34,158 nt of DNA. Source: Flavobacteriales bacterium UBA3376. Its GTDB lineage: Bacteria > Bacteroidota > Bacteroidia > Flavobacteriales > Weeksellaceae. Location: the NCBI GenBank assembly GCA_002359055.1, contig DEQC01000005.1:1-34158 (forward strand), written 5' to 3'. This document shows, piece by piece, positions 25,865 through 33,813 of the stretch. Under the pieces are notes generated by a model. That model had not been told where the DNA came from, did no database searches, and saw only the letters and a program-made list of their open reading frames with translations. The translations under genes were made by a program, and so were the position numbers. Within the stretch, counting starts at the first letter, position 1, and each line of letters opens with the position of its first letter.

Positions 25865-28800
25865 TTAATTCCCTTTTTTAATGATCTTAAAGGTTTCAAC
25901 TTGTCCATCTTCTAAAGTAACTCTGAATACATAAGTTCCAGTTGTCAATTTCGATACATCGATTTGACCTTGGTTAACCATAGATTCACTCATTACTCTT
26001 TGACCGGTTAAGTTGTACACTTCAACTGATTGAACAGCTTTTTGTGAATTGATGTTCAACACATCTCTTACAGGGTTTGGATAATAAGCAAAGTCAAATG
26101 AGCTTAAATCCGAAACGCCCAATTGCTCACAAACTAAGCTGTAAACCATCTCATTAGTTGCCAATGACCAAGCACCTCCAGTACCATCGTGTTTGAAGGC
26201 AGCTGTAGCTCCCAATACTCCTTCAGAAGTTGATTCCCAAGCCACTCCGGTAGATTCAACTTCGATCCAGTAAGAAGTATTAGCTTCTAAGTCAATTGAG
26301 GAATCAAACTTCACTACAAAGTTGTAAACATCATATCCAAAAGCGTCTCCTAAATATTCGTTGCTAATAACTTGACCATATCCATTGTCATTGAATACAG
26401 CACCTGGTAAACCTCCGTCATCTTCGTAAACAGTGAAATAGAAATCTAATTCTGTATTTCCATCAGTGAAAATATTTAAATCCATTCCGTAAACCGTAAA
26501 TCCTTCGTCACCTACATGAACGTCAATTGCTAAGTGTTGGTTATTAGTACCACCGAAGAATGAACCATTTTCTAAGTTATTAGATGCTACGAAGTTGTCT
26601 TCACAAGTCAATTCGAAAGGTTCTGTAGGACAGTTTACTTGAATACTAACAGTTGAAGGAGTTGAGCTTGAGAACAAATCAGCAATGATATAAATCGTTT
26701 GTCCTTCTGTTAAGAAAAGCGTTTGATTCACTTCTCCAGTCCAATAACCTCCAATCAAGTTATTTGCAGTATTGCTACAAGCATCCATTACCATGAAGTC
26801 CGCATCAGCCGCTCCTTGGTCTAAGATGAATTCATAATCACCCGTCATATCAGCAGTGAATTCAAATACTTGTTCTGAACCATTGTAAGCCCAAGTCACA
26901 CCTGTATAGTTTGCCCATTGTCCAGCATTAGGAACAAGGTCAGCAGTGTATTCTACACCACATTCCATGATAACCTTTTCATCACATGGATCTTCAGGCT
27001 CTGGTTCAGTTGTTCCGTCATTGCTTACTTGAACTGTGTAATCTTCTGTTTCTCCATAGGCTTGAGTTTCATCACAAGACATATCCCAAGTAGATGAATC
27101 TGAACCAACGGCAGCTACACGAACTCTCATTCGGTAATTTCCTTCCTCAACATCGGCTGGAATTGCTATGTCACCTGTCAATACTTCATCACTTCCTGTA
27201 CCGATAAAATAGAATTCATTCTCATCAAAAGTTCCACTGTTGTCAAAATCAATCCAAACTGAAACTGATTCATAAAGCCATCCATCACCTACAGTAACTG
27301 AAATTGGATAAGTACTTCCAGCATCAACACTCGCTACCATATCGGTATAATCTCCATAGCCATCTGGACTACAAGTAGTATCGTTACTGATTTCTTGGAA
27401 AGTTACATTGGTAATCATATCTCCATCTGTACAATCTAATTCAGGCTCACAGTACTCTGTTGGTTCAGGGTCAGTTCCACCATCATTTTCAGTAACTATG
27501 AATTTATAATCTTCAAATTCACCAGAATTAAATCCAGTCGCACATGGATCAACGTTTCCTGTATTGCTTGACCAGTGGCTAACGATTCTCATTCTTGTTT
27601 CACCTTCCAAAGCATCAGCAGGAACGGTAAAGCTTCCCGACTGAGTGTTTTCAAAACTATCTGATTGCCATGCTACTTCTTCAGTAGTGTCAAACTCACC
27701 ATCTTGGTTCCAGTCCACCCAAATTCTAAATCCAGCTGTACCTCCTACGATATCAACTTCAAATTCAACATCTTCACCAGCAGCTTGCTCAACAGTGTGA
27801 GTATCGGTAAAGTTCGCATATCCTCCTGTAGAGAAGCCAGTTCCCATATTGGAAATGTTTTGAGTAGCTCCAGTAGTTGAGAAATTATTGATATATCGAC
27901 CTGGGTTTATCCCTTCTGGTATACAATAAAGTGCAATGGTAAAACTTGCTGTGGTTGATTCGCTTGTTTCTCCTGAATGGGTACAAGTTACCAACAATCT
28001 CCATTCGATGGTATCTTCTGGCTCACCAGTTGCTACGGCTGTGAAGTTTTCATAATTACTCATAACATCACCTTCATCAACCCAACCCGCTCCATTAGTG
28101 TTTGATTGCCACTGATAAGTCATTCCGCTTCCGATACTAAAATCAGTAGCAGATACTGTGTAAGTAGAGCCAGCAACTCCTTCTATAGGATTCACTGTTA
28201 CCTCACCTCCAGTAGGAGTTCCTGTACAATCATCTAAAGCTTCAACTCTTAAAGTTACATCAATAGAACTTCCGTAGCTTTTATTGTTACATGCAAAATT
28301 ATCTCCGTCTGATACATGGTTGCCCCAAGAGCCTCTTACTCTAAAGATATAATCTCCAGGCTCAATGTCTCCAGGAATAGTAACAACAAATGATTGAGGA
28401 GAGGTTCCGTTGCTCAATGCAATGCGCTCACTTGGGTTATCCACACCAAATGTACCATTTTCGTTCCAATCGATCCAAGCTCCTATTGTTTGACCTCCTC
28501 CCGTATAAGCAGTATTTAAATCAAATACTTGACCTGGGTAGGTTTTAATTATTAATGAGGTTTGATCAGAGTGAACTCCTCCTACACTATTCGTGTAAGA
28601 AATATCTTCTACAGCTCCCTCAGTAGAAACTGCGTTCAAATAATCTCCTGAAGAAGTCCCATAAGTAGGTGTACAATATTCTAATACAGTAGTGAAAGTG
28701 GCTGTAGTAGATTCTGTAGTTTCTCCTGAATCAATACAAGTCACCAACAATTTCCACTCTACTTCTGTACCAACTTCTAATGGGGAAGTTGCTGTGAAGT

Positions 28801-30403
28801 CACCATAGATTTCTGTAGCCTCACCTTCGTTTACCCATCCGGCTCCGTCGGTGTTCGACTGCCATTGGAAAGAAAGTCCAGCTGCAATTGTGTAACCATC
28901 AGCCGAAACCGTGTACTCGGCGCCTGGATTTGCCTCTGTAGGAGTAACTGCAGCCGTTCCTGCATCAGGAGTACCGCTACAATCGTCCATCGGAAGTACT
29001 TCGAAGGCATAATCCTCAAACTCTCCATTGGTAAACCCAGTGGCACAAGGAGAAGTATCTCCTGTTGAACTTAAATAGTGACTTACTATTCTCATACGAG
29101 TTTCACCCAACAAGGCATCCGTTGGCACATCAAATGAACCGTTGTGAGATGCAGAGTAACCATTGGAACTGTAAGCAACTTCTTCAGTTGCATCAAACTC
29201 ACCGTCTTGGTTCCAGTCCACCCAAATTCTAAATCCAGCTGTACCTCCTATAATAGTAGCACTAAAGTCCACGGATTCTCCTTGAACCTGACTGATTAAA
29301 TGAGTATCGGTAAAGTTTCCATATCCTCCTGCTGAGAAACCACTTTCTAAGTTGGAAACATTATTAACTCCTCCTGTTGTTGAGAAGTTGTTGATATGAC
29401 GACTCGCATTTGTAGCTTCTGGGATACAATACAGTGAAATTGTAAAGTTTGCTATTTCTGAATAAGAAGTTTCTCCACTATCAATACAAGTTACAGCCAA
29501 ACGCCAGTCGATTTCATCACCCACTGCACCAACAGCTGTTGCTGTATAATCAGAGTATAGTTCTAATGCGTCCCCTTCGTTTACCCAGCCAGCTCCGTTT
29601 GTGTTAGATTGCCATTGAAAACTTAATCCAGTAGCAAGGGTGAGATCTGAAGCTGAAACAGTATAATCATTACCGATTTGTCCAATAGAAGGGTTTGTAG
29701 TTGCAACTCCGGCATCAGGAGCTCCATCACAATCTGGTATAGGATTTACATTTATTGTATAGTCTTCAATTTGTCCATAAGAATATGAACTGCAAGGATT
29801 CGTAGGAGATGTACTATAGTTTTTGATAACTCTCATTCGAGTAGTTCCTAAAGTAGCATCTACTGGTACAATAATATCTGAAGTTGCCTGTTGACCATCT
29901 GTTCCAGTTGAACCATAAATTGATCCAACTTCAGTCATTTCACTGGATTCGAAAGTTCCATCTTGATTCCAATCAATCCAAACAGTGAAACGGTTGGTGA
30001 AGCTACCACCAGTATAACCTTCCAATGCAATTGGATAAGTTTCTCCTTGGGTAACTTCTCCTTCTATAGCTGTAAAGTCTTCGTATGCATCAGTTGATGT
30101 AGCTGAAGATGGATTGTCAATGCCAGCAAACACTACTCGAGTCATTGGCTCTACGGTGCTACTTATTGTAGGTATACAATAATCTAAATCTTCTGCTGTG
30201 TATTCAACAGTTACAGGACTCATTAAATTAAAATTTCCATAAAAAACTCCATCGTTTAAACTAAGTTTTTGGAGTATAGTTCTCTCTGCTTCTAATTGCA
30301 GATTTTTTGTTTTACTATCGCTGGCCAATAAATTCGGGCCGAGCAATAGACTTAGGGTTATCAAAAAACTTGATAACCCTAAAAAGGGTAATCTTTTCCT
30401 CAT
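25865..30403 (-). CDS. T9SS-secreted multidomain surface protein with five GEVED domains, 1512 residues
   Basis: Signal peptide about 1-28. GEVED-type domains at 76-222, 325-472, 576-720, 826-972 and 984-1128; Ig-like domains at 224-324, 474-574 and 724-824; a segment at 1139-1258 (VPNAGQWANYTGV, FEFTADMTGDYEFILDQ) resembling pre-peptidase C-terminal (PPC) domains; the cluster's beta-sandwich module at 1266-1425; and a Por-type sorting tail at 1440-1512. GEVED-Ig units recur every 250 residues. The 576-720 domain is close to 90% identical by eye to the 627-770 domain of the 1268-residue protein. A large repeat-built adhesin-like surface protein is likely. It carries its own terminator, so it is probably transcribed alone; no clean -7 box is visible in 30404-30460. 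Confidence 0.9.
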   Translation of the reverse strand: MRKRLPFLGLSSFLITLSLLLGPNLLASDSKTKNLQLEAERTILQKLSLNDGVFYGNFNLMSPVTVEYTAEDLDYCIPTISSTVEPMTRVVFAGIDNPSSATSTDAYEDFTAIEGEVTQGETYPIALEGYTGGSFTNRFTVWIDWNQDGTFESSEMTEVGSIYGSTGTDGQQATSDIIVPVDATLGTTRMRVIKNYSTSPTNPCSSYSYGQIEDYTINVNPIPDCDGAPDAGVATTNPSIGQIGNDYTVSASDLTLATGLSFQWQSNTNGAGWVNEGDALELYSDYTATAVGAVGDEIDWRLAVTCIDSGETSYSEIANFTISLYCIPEATNASRHINNFSTTGGVNNVSNLESGFSAGGYGNFTDTHLISQVQGESVDFSATIIGGTAGFRIWVDWNQDGEFDATEEVAYSSNGYSASHNGSFDVPTDALLGETRMRIVSHYLSSTGDTSPCATGFTNGEFEDYAFEVLPMDDCSGTPDAGTAAVTPTEANPGAEYTVSADGYTIAAGLSFQWQSNTDGAGWVNEGEATEIYGDFTATSPLEVGTEVEWKLLVTCIDSGETTESTTATFTTVLEYCTPTYGTSSGDYLNAVSTEGAVEDISYTNSVGGVHSDQTSLIIKTYPGQVFDLNTAYTGGGQTIGAWIDWNENGTFGVDNPSERIALSNGTSPQSFVVTIPGDIEPGDYIFRVRGSWGNHVSDGDNFACNNKSYGSSIDVTLRVEALDDCTGTPTGGEVTVNPIEGVAGSTYTVSATDFSIGSGMTYQWQSNTNGAGWVDEGDVMSNYENFTAVATGEPEDTIEWRLLVTCTHSGETSESTTASFTIALYCIPEGINPGRYINNFSTTGATQNISNMGTGFSTGGYANFTDTHTVEQAAGEDVEFEVDIVGGTAGFRIWVDWNQDGEFDTTEEVAWQSDSFENTQSGSFTVPADALEGETRMRIVSHWSSNTGNVDPCATGFNSGEFEDYKFIVTENDGGTDPEPTEYCEPELDCTDGDMITNVTFQEISNDTTCSPDGYGDYTDMVASVDAGSTYPISVTVGDGWLYESVSVWIDFDNSGTFDENEFYFIGTGSDEVLTGDIAIPADVEEGNYRMRVRVAAVGSDSSTWDMSCDETQAYGETEDYTVQVSNDGTTEPEPEDPCDEKVIMECGVEYTADLVPNAGQWANYTGVTWAYNGSEQVFEFTADMTGDYEFILDQGAADADFMVMDACSNTANNLIGGYWTGEVNQTLFLTEGQTIYIIADLFSSSTPSTVSIQVNCPTEPFELTCEDNFVASNNLENGSFFGGTNNQHLAIDVHVGDEGFTVYGMDLNIFTDGNTELDFYFTVYEDDGGLPGAVFNDNGYGQVISNEYLGDAFGYDVYNFVVKFDSSIDLEANTSYWIEVESTGVAWESTSEGVLGATAAFKHDGTGGAWSLATNEMVYSLVCEQLGVSDLSSFDFAYYPNPVRDVLNINSQKAVQSVEVYNLTGQRVMSESMVNQGQIDVSKLTTGTYVFRVTLEDGQVETFKIIKKGN

Positions 30404-30515
30404 GTGTTTTTTATTAAGTTAAACTCGCAAGTTAATACTTATTTCTAAATAGATAAAAAAATATAAGGCAATTGAGCCTTAAGATAGTAGGGTGTAGTCG
30501 AAAATAAGATTTTTT

Positions 30516-30573
30516 AGGAATTGTATAGATACAGCAATTCCTGTACACCAAATTAATTGTGATGTACAGGAAT
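30516..30573. repeat. two overlapping inverted repeats sharing one arm
   Basis: AGGAATTG (30516-30523) pairs with CAATTCCT (30535-30542), while ATTCCTGTACA (30537-30547) pairs perfectly with TGTACAGGAAT (30563-30573). The arms overlap at 30537-30542, so only one hairpin can form at a time. Neither has a clean T-run; a weak TATATTTTAT follows the second on the plus strand. It lies downstream of the 63-residue gene and upstream of the 1512-residue gene, both on the minus strand. It may be a terminator, a processing site or a small repeat element. Confidence 0.6.
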
Positions 30574-30602
30574 ATATTTTATACTAATTTAGATAAGTTT
30601 AT

Positions 30603-30794
30603 TTACCAGCCTTTGTAATCTTTCTCGTTTTCGTCACCGAATTCACGTAGTTTAAATAACCACCAGATTAGCATACCAGCTCCAATTGCAAATAAAAGCC
30701 AATCCATGTATAGGCTAATAGGGTATAAAATATTTTCAAAAGACCACTTGAAAATATTCGCTAAACCGAAGAACATATCTGTAATTAATCCCAT
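30603..30794 (-). CDS. small membrane protein, DUF6341-like
   Basis: 63 residues: an amphipathic start (MGLITDMFFGLANIFKWSFE), one membrane helix around residues 32-47 (MDWLLFAIGAGMLIWWLF), and a charged tail KLREFGDENEKDYKGW. The size, the WLFKLREF-x-(D/N)-E pattern and the position beside a DUF6427-like gene match a small family I know from Flavobacteriaceae as DUF6341; no function is established. Its promoter has an exact -7 box at 30817-30824. The real start is ATG 30794, which overlaps the -7 box of the divergent gene. Confidence 0.78.
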   Translation of the reverse strand: MGLITDMFFGLANIFKWSFENILYPISLYMDWLLFAIGAGMLIWWLFKLREFGDENEKDYKGW

Positions 30795-30801
30795 ATCTTT
30801 G
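30794..30801 (+). promoter_or_regulatory. -7 promoter box of the DUF6427-like gene
   Basis: TATCTTTG fits TAnnTTTG exactly and ends 28 nt before the ATG at 30830. It overlaps the start codon of the divergent small gene. Confidence 0.5.
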
Positions 30802-30816
30802 TTTCCTTTAAAAGTA

Positions 30817-30824
30817 CAAAGTTA
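30817..30824 (-). promoter_or_regulatory. -7 promoter box of the DUF6341-like gene
   Basis: Minus-strand TAACTTTG, an exact TAnnTTTG match 22 nt upstream of the start at 30794. The two opposed boxes are only 15 nt apart, so the two promoters should compete for RNA polymerase. Confidence 0.55.
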
Positions 30825-30829
30825 TAAAA

Positions 30830-31765
30830 ATGTTGGTAAACTTGCTTTCAAGAAATTCAAATTTTGTACAAATTGTTTTTTGTGCTCTATTTTTAGCTTT
30901 ATTTTCATTTGGTTTATTTCAGCAAGTTGTTGATTGGGAGTTGGTTGTGGGTGTGCTGTTCTTTTTGCTTTCAATTTTGTTTTCTGTCCTATTTTTTAAC
31001 AATTCTAATTTAATTAAGGTCCCAAGCTTTGCAGTTTTGTTCTTTTTGTCATGGGTATTTGTGTTTTCTGATATCTATTTGGATTACAAAATCTCCATTT
31101 CGCTTCTTTCAAGTACATTGATTTTTTGGAGACTTCTGTTGGCTGAAAGAAGGCCTGAAAATAAAAAGTTTCTTTTCGATATTGGATTGTTGATCAGTTT
31201 ATCCGGTTTTTTCTATCCACCGAGTTTTCTGATGTTTTTCTTTTTATTGTTCACTTTTATCTATAAACAAACAGTGACTTTAAGAGGAGTTATTTTGTTT
31301 GTGGTTGGAATTAGTTTACCGTTGATCGTTGGAAGTCAAGTGCTATTTTTGATCGATAGAGTGGATTGGTTGGTTGAATTTAAAAATGATTTTGAGTTAA
31401 ATTATTGGAAAACTTCAGTCCTTGGATTGATACCGATTGGGATTTTGATTCTAATCGCTTGGATGGATCATTTTGCAAGTGTTACTTCACAAGATGTCAA
31501 CAAGAGACATTATTACTTTTTAGCTTTCTTGTATTTTATAAATTGGATAGTGATTCTTTCGCTTTATGGTGGAGAGAATTTAAACTTGATGGTATTTCTC
31601 GGATTCCCAATAGCAATATTTCTCACAAGAGTTGTACAATATCAGAAAAATCAAAAAGTTAAAGAATTGTTTTTATGGCTGTATTTGGCGTTTATAACTG
31701 CCTTCTATTTTAGAAGTGAAATCTCAGAGTTTTATCAAGACTTACTCGGTAATGTGTCTTTTTAG
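30830..31765 (+). CDS. polytopic membrane protein, DUF6427-like
   Basis: 311 residues with about 9-10 membrane helices, beginning MLVNLLSRNSNFVQIVFCALFL. LLAERRPENKKFLFDIGLLISLSGFFYPPS, with its conserved Phe-Tyr-Pro-Pro, and a late YFLAFLYFINW helix are as in DUF6427 proteins, a Flavobacteriales family usually coded beside DUF6341. The function is unknown; roles in envelope or polysaccharide biology are guesses from shape only. Its 3' end overlaps that of convergent lpxH by 24 nt (31742-31765), a compact housekeeping arrangement. Confidence 0.72.
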   Translation: MLVNLLSRNSNFVQIVFCALFLALFSFGLFQQVVDWELVVGVLFFLLSILFSVLFFNNSNLIKVPSFAVLFFLSWVFVFSDIYLDYKISISLLSSTLIFWRLLLAERRPENKKFLFDIGLLISLSGFFYPPSFLMFFFLLFTFIYKQTVTLRGVILFVVGISLPLIVGSQVLFLIDRVDWLVEFKNDFELNYWKTSVLGLIPIGILILIAWMDHFASVTSQDVNKRHYYFLAFLYFINWIVILSLYGGENLNLMVFLGFPIAIFLTRVVQYQKNQKVKELFLWLYLAFITAFYFRSEISEFYQDLLGNVSF

Positions 31766-32530
31766 GCTGAGTTGCTCTCCATCGAATTCCGCATAAGTGA
31801 AATGTTCAACCCAATCGCCTAAATTGATATAAGTAGAATTTTCACTCACTTGAACTTCCATGGGTAGGTGTCTATGTCCAAAAACGAAATAATCGAAATG
31901 TGATTCTTCCAATTTTTTTTTAGCATAAATAGCTAACCATTCATTCTCTTCTCCTAAAAACTTCACGTCTTCATCTCCTGAAATCAATTTGTTTTTTCTT
32001 GAAGTGTTGATTCCTAACCAAACCGCAAAATCTGGGTGTAGTAATGAGAATAAAAATTGAGCAAATTTATTGGTGAATAATTTTTTCATTCGTTTGTAAC
32101 CTTTGTCTCCAGGTCCTAAACCATCGCCATGGGCAATGAAAAATCTTTTGTTGTTGATTTTGAACAATTGTTTTTCTCTGAAAACTTCTATGTTCAATTC
32201 TTTTTCGAAATAGTCACGCATCCATAAATCATGATTTCCTGTAAAAAAATAAATAGGAATTCCAGCATCGGTAAATTCAGCTAACTTCCCTAAAGTTCTT
32301 ACAAAACCACGAGGAACGACTTGTTTGTATTCGTACCAAAAATCGAATAAATCACCCAATAAAAACAGTGCTTGACAATTGGGTTTAATTTCATCCAACC
32401 ATTTAACAAAGCGAAGTTCACGGACTCTACTTTCGGCTTCATTTGGGGCACCTAAGTGTTGGTCTGAAGCGAAATATATTTTTTTCGATTGAGCTAATTC
32501 AATTGTTATTTGTTGTCCTCCGCTAACCAT
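31742..32530 (-). CDS. lpxH: UDP-2,3-diacylglucosamine diphosphatase
   Basis: LpxH hydrolyses UDP-2,3-diacylglucosamine to lipid X and UMP in lipid A synthesis, as a peripheral membrane metallophosphoesterase. The metal-binding motifs are in order: KIYFASDQHLG, LLGDLFDFWYEYK, FFTGNHDLWM, FIAHGDG and VFGHRHLPM. The 262-residue length suits Bacteroidota members, which start close to the KKIYFAS strand. I keep the ATG at 32530, which overlaps queD by 25 nt; the first 14 residues may be slightly over-long. Co-transcribed with queD. lpxH beside the polysaccharide and LPS-type genes is ordinary here. Confidence 0.93.
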   Translation of the reverse strand: MVSGGQQITIELAQSKKIYFASDQHLGAPNEAESRVRELRFVKWLDEIKPNCQALFLLGDLFDFWYEYKQVVPRGFVRTLGKLAEFTDAGIPIYFFTGNHDLWMRDYFEKELNIEVFREKQLFKINNKRFFIAHGDGLGPGDKGYKRMKKLFTNKFAQFLFSLLHPDFAVWLGINTSRKNKLISGDEDVKFLGEENEWLAIYAKKKLEESHFDYFVFGHRHLPMEVQVSENSTYINLGDWVEHFTYAEFDGEQLSLKRHITE

Positions 32531-32958
32531 TCAGCATAAGATGTTTCAGTTTCATGTAAACGCAAAGAGACCAACTCAATAGAACTGTCAAGGTGAGGTT
32601 GTATCAATTCTACCATATGAAGCAACATGTTTTCGCAAGAAGGTTGATAGTCAGTGAAAATTACTTCGTGTCCTTCCGATTTTAATCGCTCGCCTAACTG
32701 CTTGTGTGGTGTGTTTTGATTCAACATTATCGTATGATCAAATCGGTTAACTATGACTTTATTTACAATTTTTTTGATGTCCCCAAAATCAATCACCATC
32801 CCGAATTTGACATTCGAAGGATCTTCAATAGGTTTACCCTTTACCGTCACAAAAAGCTTGTAAGAATGTCCATGAATGTTTTTGCATTTGCCATCATAGC
32901 CATATAAAGCATGAGCAGTTTCGAAATTAAATGATTTTGTAACTCTAACTATATTCAT
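32506..32958 (-). CDS. queD: 6-carboxy-5,6,7,8-tetrahydropterin synthase (QueD/PTPS family)
   Basis: 150-residue T-fold enzyme converting 7,8-dihydroneopterin triphosphate to 6-carboxytetrahydropterin in queuosine synthesis. Zinc-binding and catalytic features are visible: FNFETAHAL (first His), GKCKNIHGHSYKLFV (catalytic Cys and the His pair), GMVIDFGDIKK, FDHTIMLN, PSCENMLLHM and LHETETSYAEW. The start has an exact -7 box about 27 nt upstream. It is the first gene of a two-gene transcript with lpxH. Confidence 0.93.
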   Translation of the reverse strand: MNIVRVTKSFNFETAHALYGYDGKCKNIHGHSYKLFVTVKGKPIEDPSNVKFGMVIDFGDIKKIVNKVIVNRFDHTIMLNQNTPHKQLGERLKSEGHEVIFTDYQPSCENMLLHMVELIQPHLDSSIELVSLRLHETETSYAEWLAEDNK

Positions 32959-32984
32959 TATCTTAAACCTCTATTAAGCAGATG

Positions 32985-32992
32985 CAAAGGTA
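32985..32992 (-). promoter_or_regulatory. -7 promoter box of queD-lpxH
   Basis: Minus-strand TACCTTTG, an exact TAnnTTTG match, ends 26 nt upstream of the queD start. It touches the first base of the divergent comF start codon. Confidence 0.55.
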
Positions 32993-33666
32993 TGGAAATT
33001 CAAGCAATCGGGCGAGGTCTATTCGACTTATTTTTCCCAAGGCGTTGTCTGAACTGCAATGAGGTCATTGCCGTAAAAAATCCACTGTGTGTTACTTGTG
33101 CATCGAATTTGCCTTTTACTTATTGGAATTTAAACCAAGAGAACTTTGGTTTTGAAAAACTGAAATCGCTTGGCGAACCCGAAGCTGTATATAGTTTGCT
33201 GTACTTTAGGAAAGGCAATGTTACACAAAAACTATTGCATCATTTGAAGTACAATCACCAATTGCACATAGGTGAACTCTTGGCTGAAAAAGTTTCTCAA
33301 TTCATTGATTTATCGAATTATGATGGAATAATTCCAGTTCCTATACACCCTAAAAGATTGAGAAAAAGAGGTTATAACCAAGTCATGTCTTTTTCGAGTC
33401 GTTTGGCTGAAATAAATAAAATTCCTTTGTTGAGCGATATTTTAATTCGTGTAGAAAATAATCCATCTCAAATCTATAAAAGTCGGAATGAAAGACTAGA
33501 GTCTATAAAATCAGCATTTTCTGTTCGTTCAGAAAATTTAAAAGGTCATTTTATTTTGGTGGATGATGTGATAACTACGGGTGCGACTTTGGCGAGTTGT
33601 ATCAATTTGATTAAAAATCATTCGGATGCTGAGATAAGTGTAGTCACTATGGCTTGTACAATGTGA
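32992..33666 (+). CDS. comF: ComF-family phosphoribosyltransferase-like protein
   Basis: 224 residues: a double-zinc-ribbon start (FPRRCLNCNEV...PLCVTCASNLP), a middle HHLKYNHQLHIGELLAEKV, then the PRTase-like half with IPVPIHPKRLRKRGYNQ and the PRPP loop HFILVDDVITTGATLASC near 180-197. ComF proteins are cytoplasmic and required for DNA uptake in naturally competent bacteria. They are widespread, so competence of this organism does not follow from this gene. The Zn-ribbon cysteines are all present. A bidirectional terminator follows directly. Confidence 0.92.
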   Translation: MEIQAIGRGLFDLFFPRRCLNCNEVIAVKNPLCVTCASNLPFTYWNLNQENFGFEKLKSLGEPEAVYSLLYFRKGNVTQKLLHHLKYNHQLHIGELLAEKVSQFIDLSNYDGIIPVPIHPKRLRKRGYNQVMSFSSRLAEINKIPLLSDILIRVENNPSQIYKSRNERLESIKSAFSVRSENLKGHFILVDDVITTGATLASCINLIKNHSDAEISVVTMACTM

Positions 33667-33670
33667 AATA

Positions 33671-33698
33671 AAAAAGCCTACTTAAAGCAGGCTTTCTT
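33671..33698. terminator. bidirectional terminator between comF and tRNA-Cys
   Basis: AAAGCCT (33673-33679) pairs with AGGCTTT (33689-33695), with an inner CTT/AAG; T-rich on the plus side and T-rich on the minus side (TTTTTT). It serves comF on plus and tRNA-Cys on minus. Confidence 0.88.
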
Positions 33699-33700
33699 TG

Positions 33701-33771
33701 AGGTTCCGAGCGGATTCGAACCGCTGTAGACGGTTTTGCAGACCGGTGCCTAACCCCTCGGCCACGGAACC
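33701..33771 (-). tRNA. tRNA-Cys (GCA)
   Basis: On the minus strand a 71-nt cloverleaf: acceptor GGTTCCG with CGGAACC, discriminator U (as expected for Cys), D-loop with GGGGTTAGGC, anticodon loop CTGCAAA giving anticodon GCA, and T-arm with GGTTCGAATCC. CCA is not encoded. Confidence 0.96.
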
Positions 33772-33813
33772 TTTTAACTTTGGGAATGCAAATATATAAA
33801 TGTTTATGTGAAA

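Noticed and set aside
19800..30200. CRISPR-like array suggested by regular repeats
   Set aside because: The repeats are 750 nt long, in frame, and encode protein domains; there are no short repeats with spacers and no cas genes.
32500..32530. GGAGG upstream of a possible later lpxH start
   Set aside because: Shine-Dalgarno sites are not a reliable signal in this lineage, and the GGAGG is part of the queD codons; the overlapping ATG at 32530 is kept.
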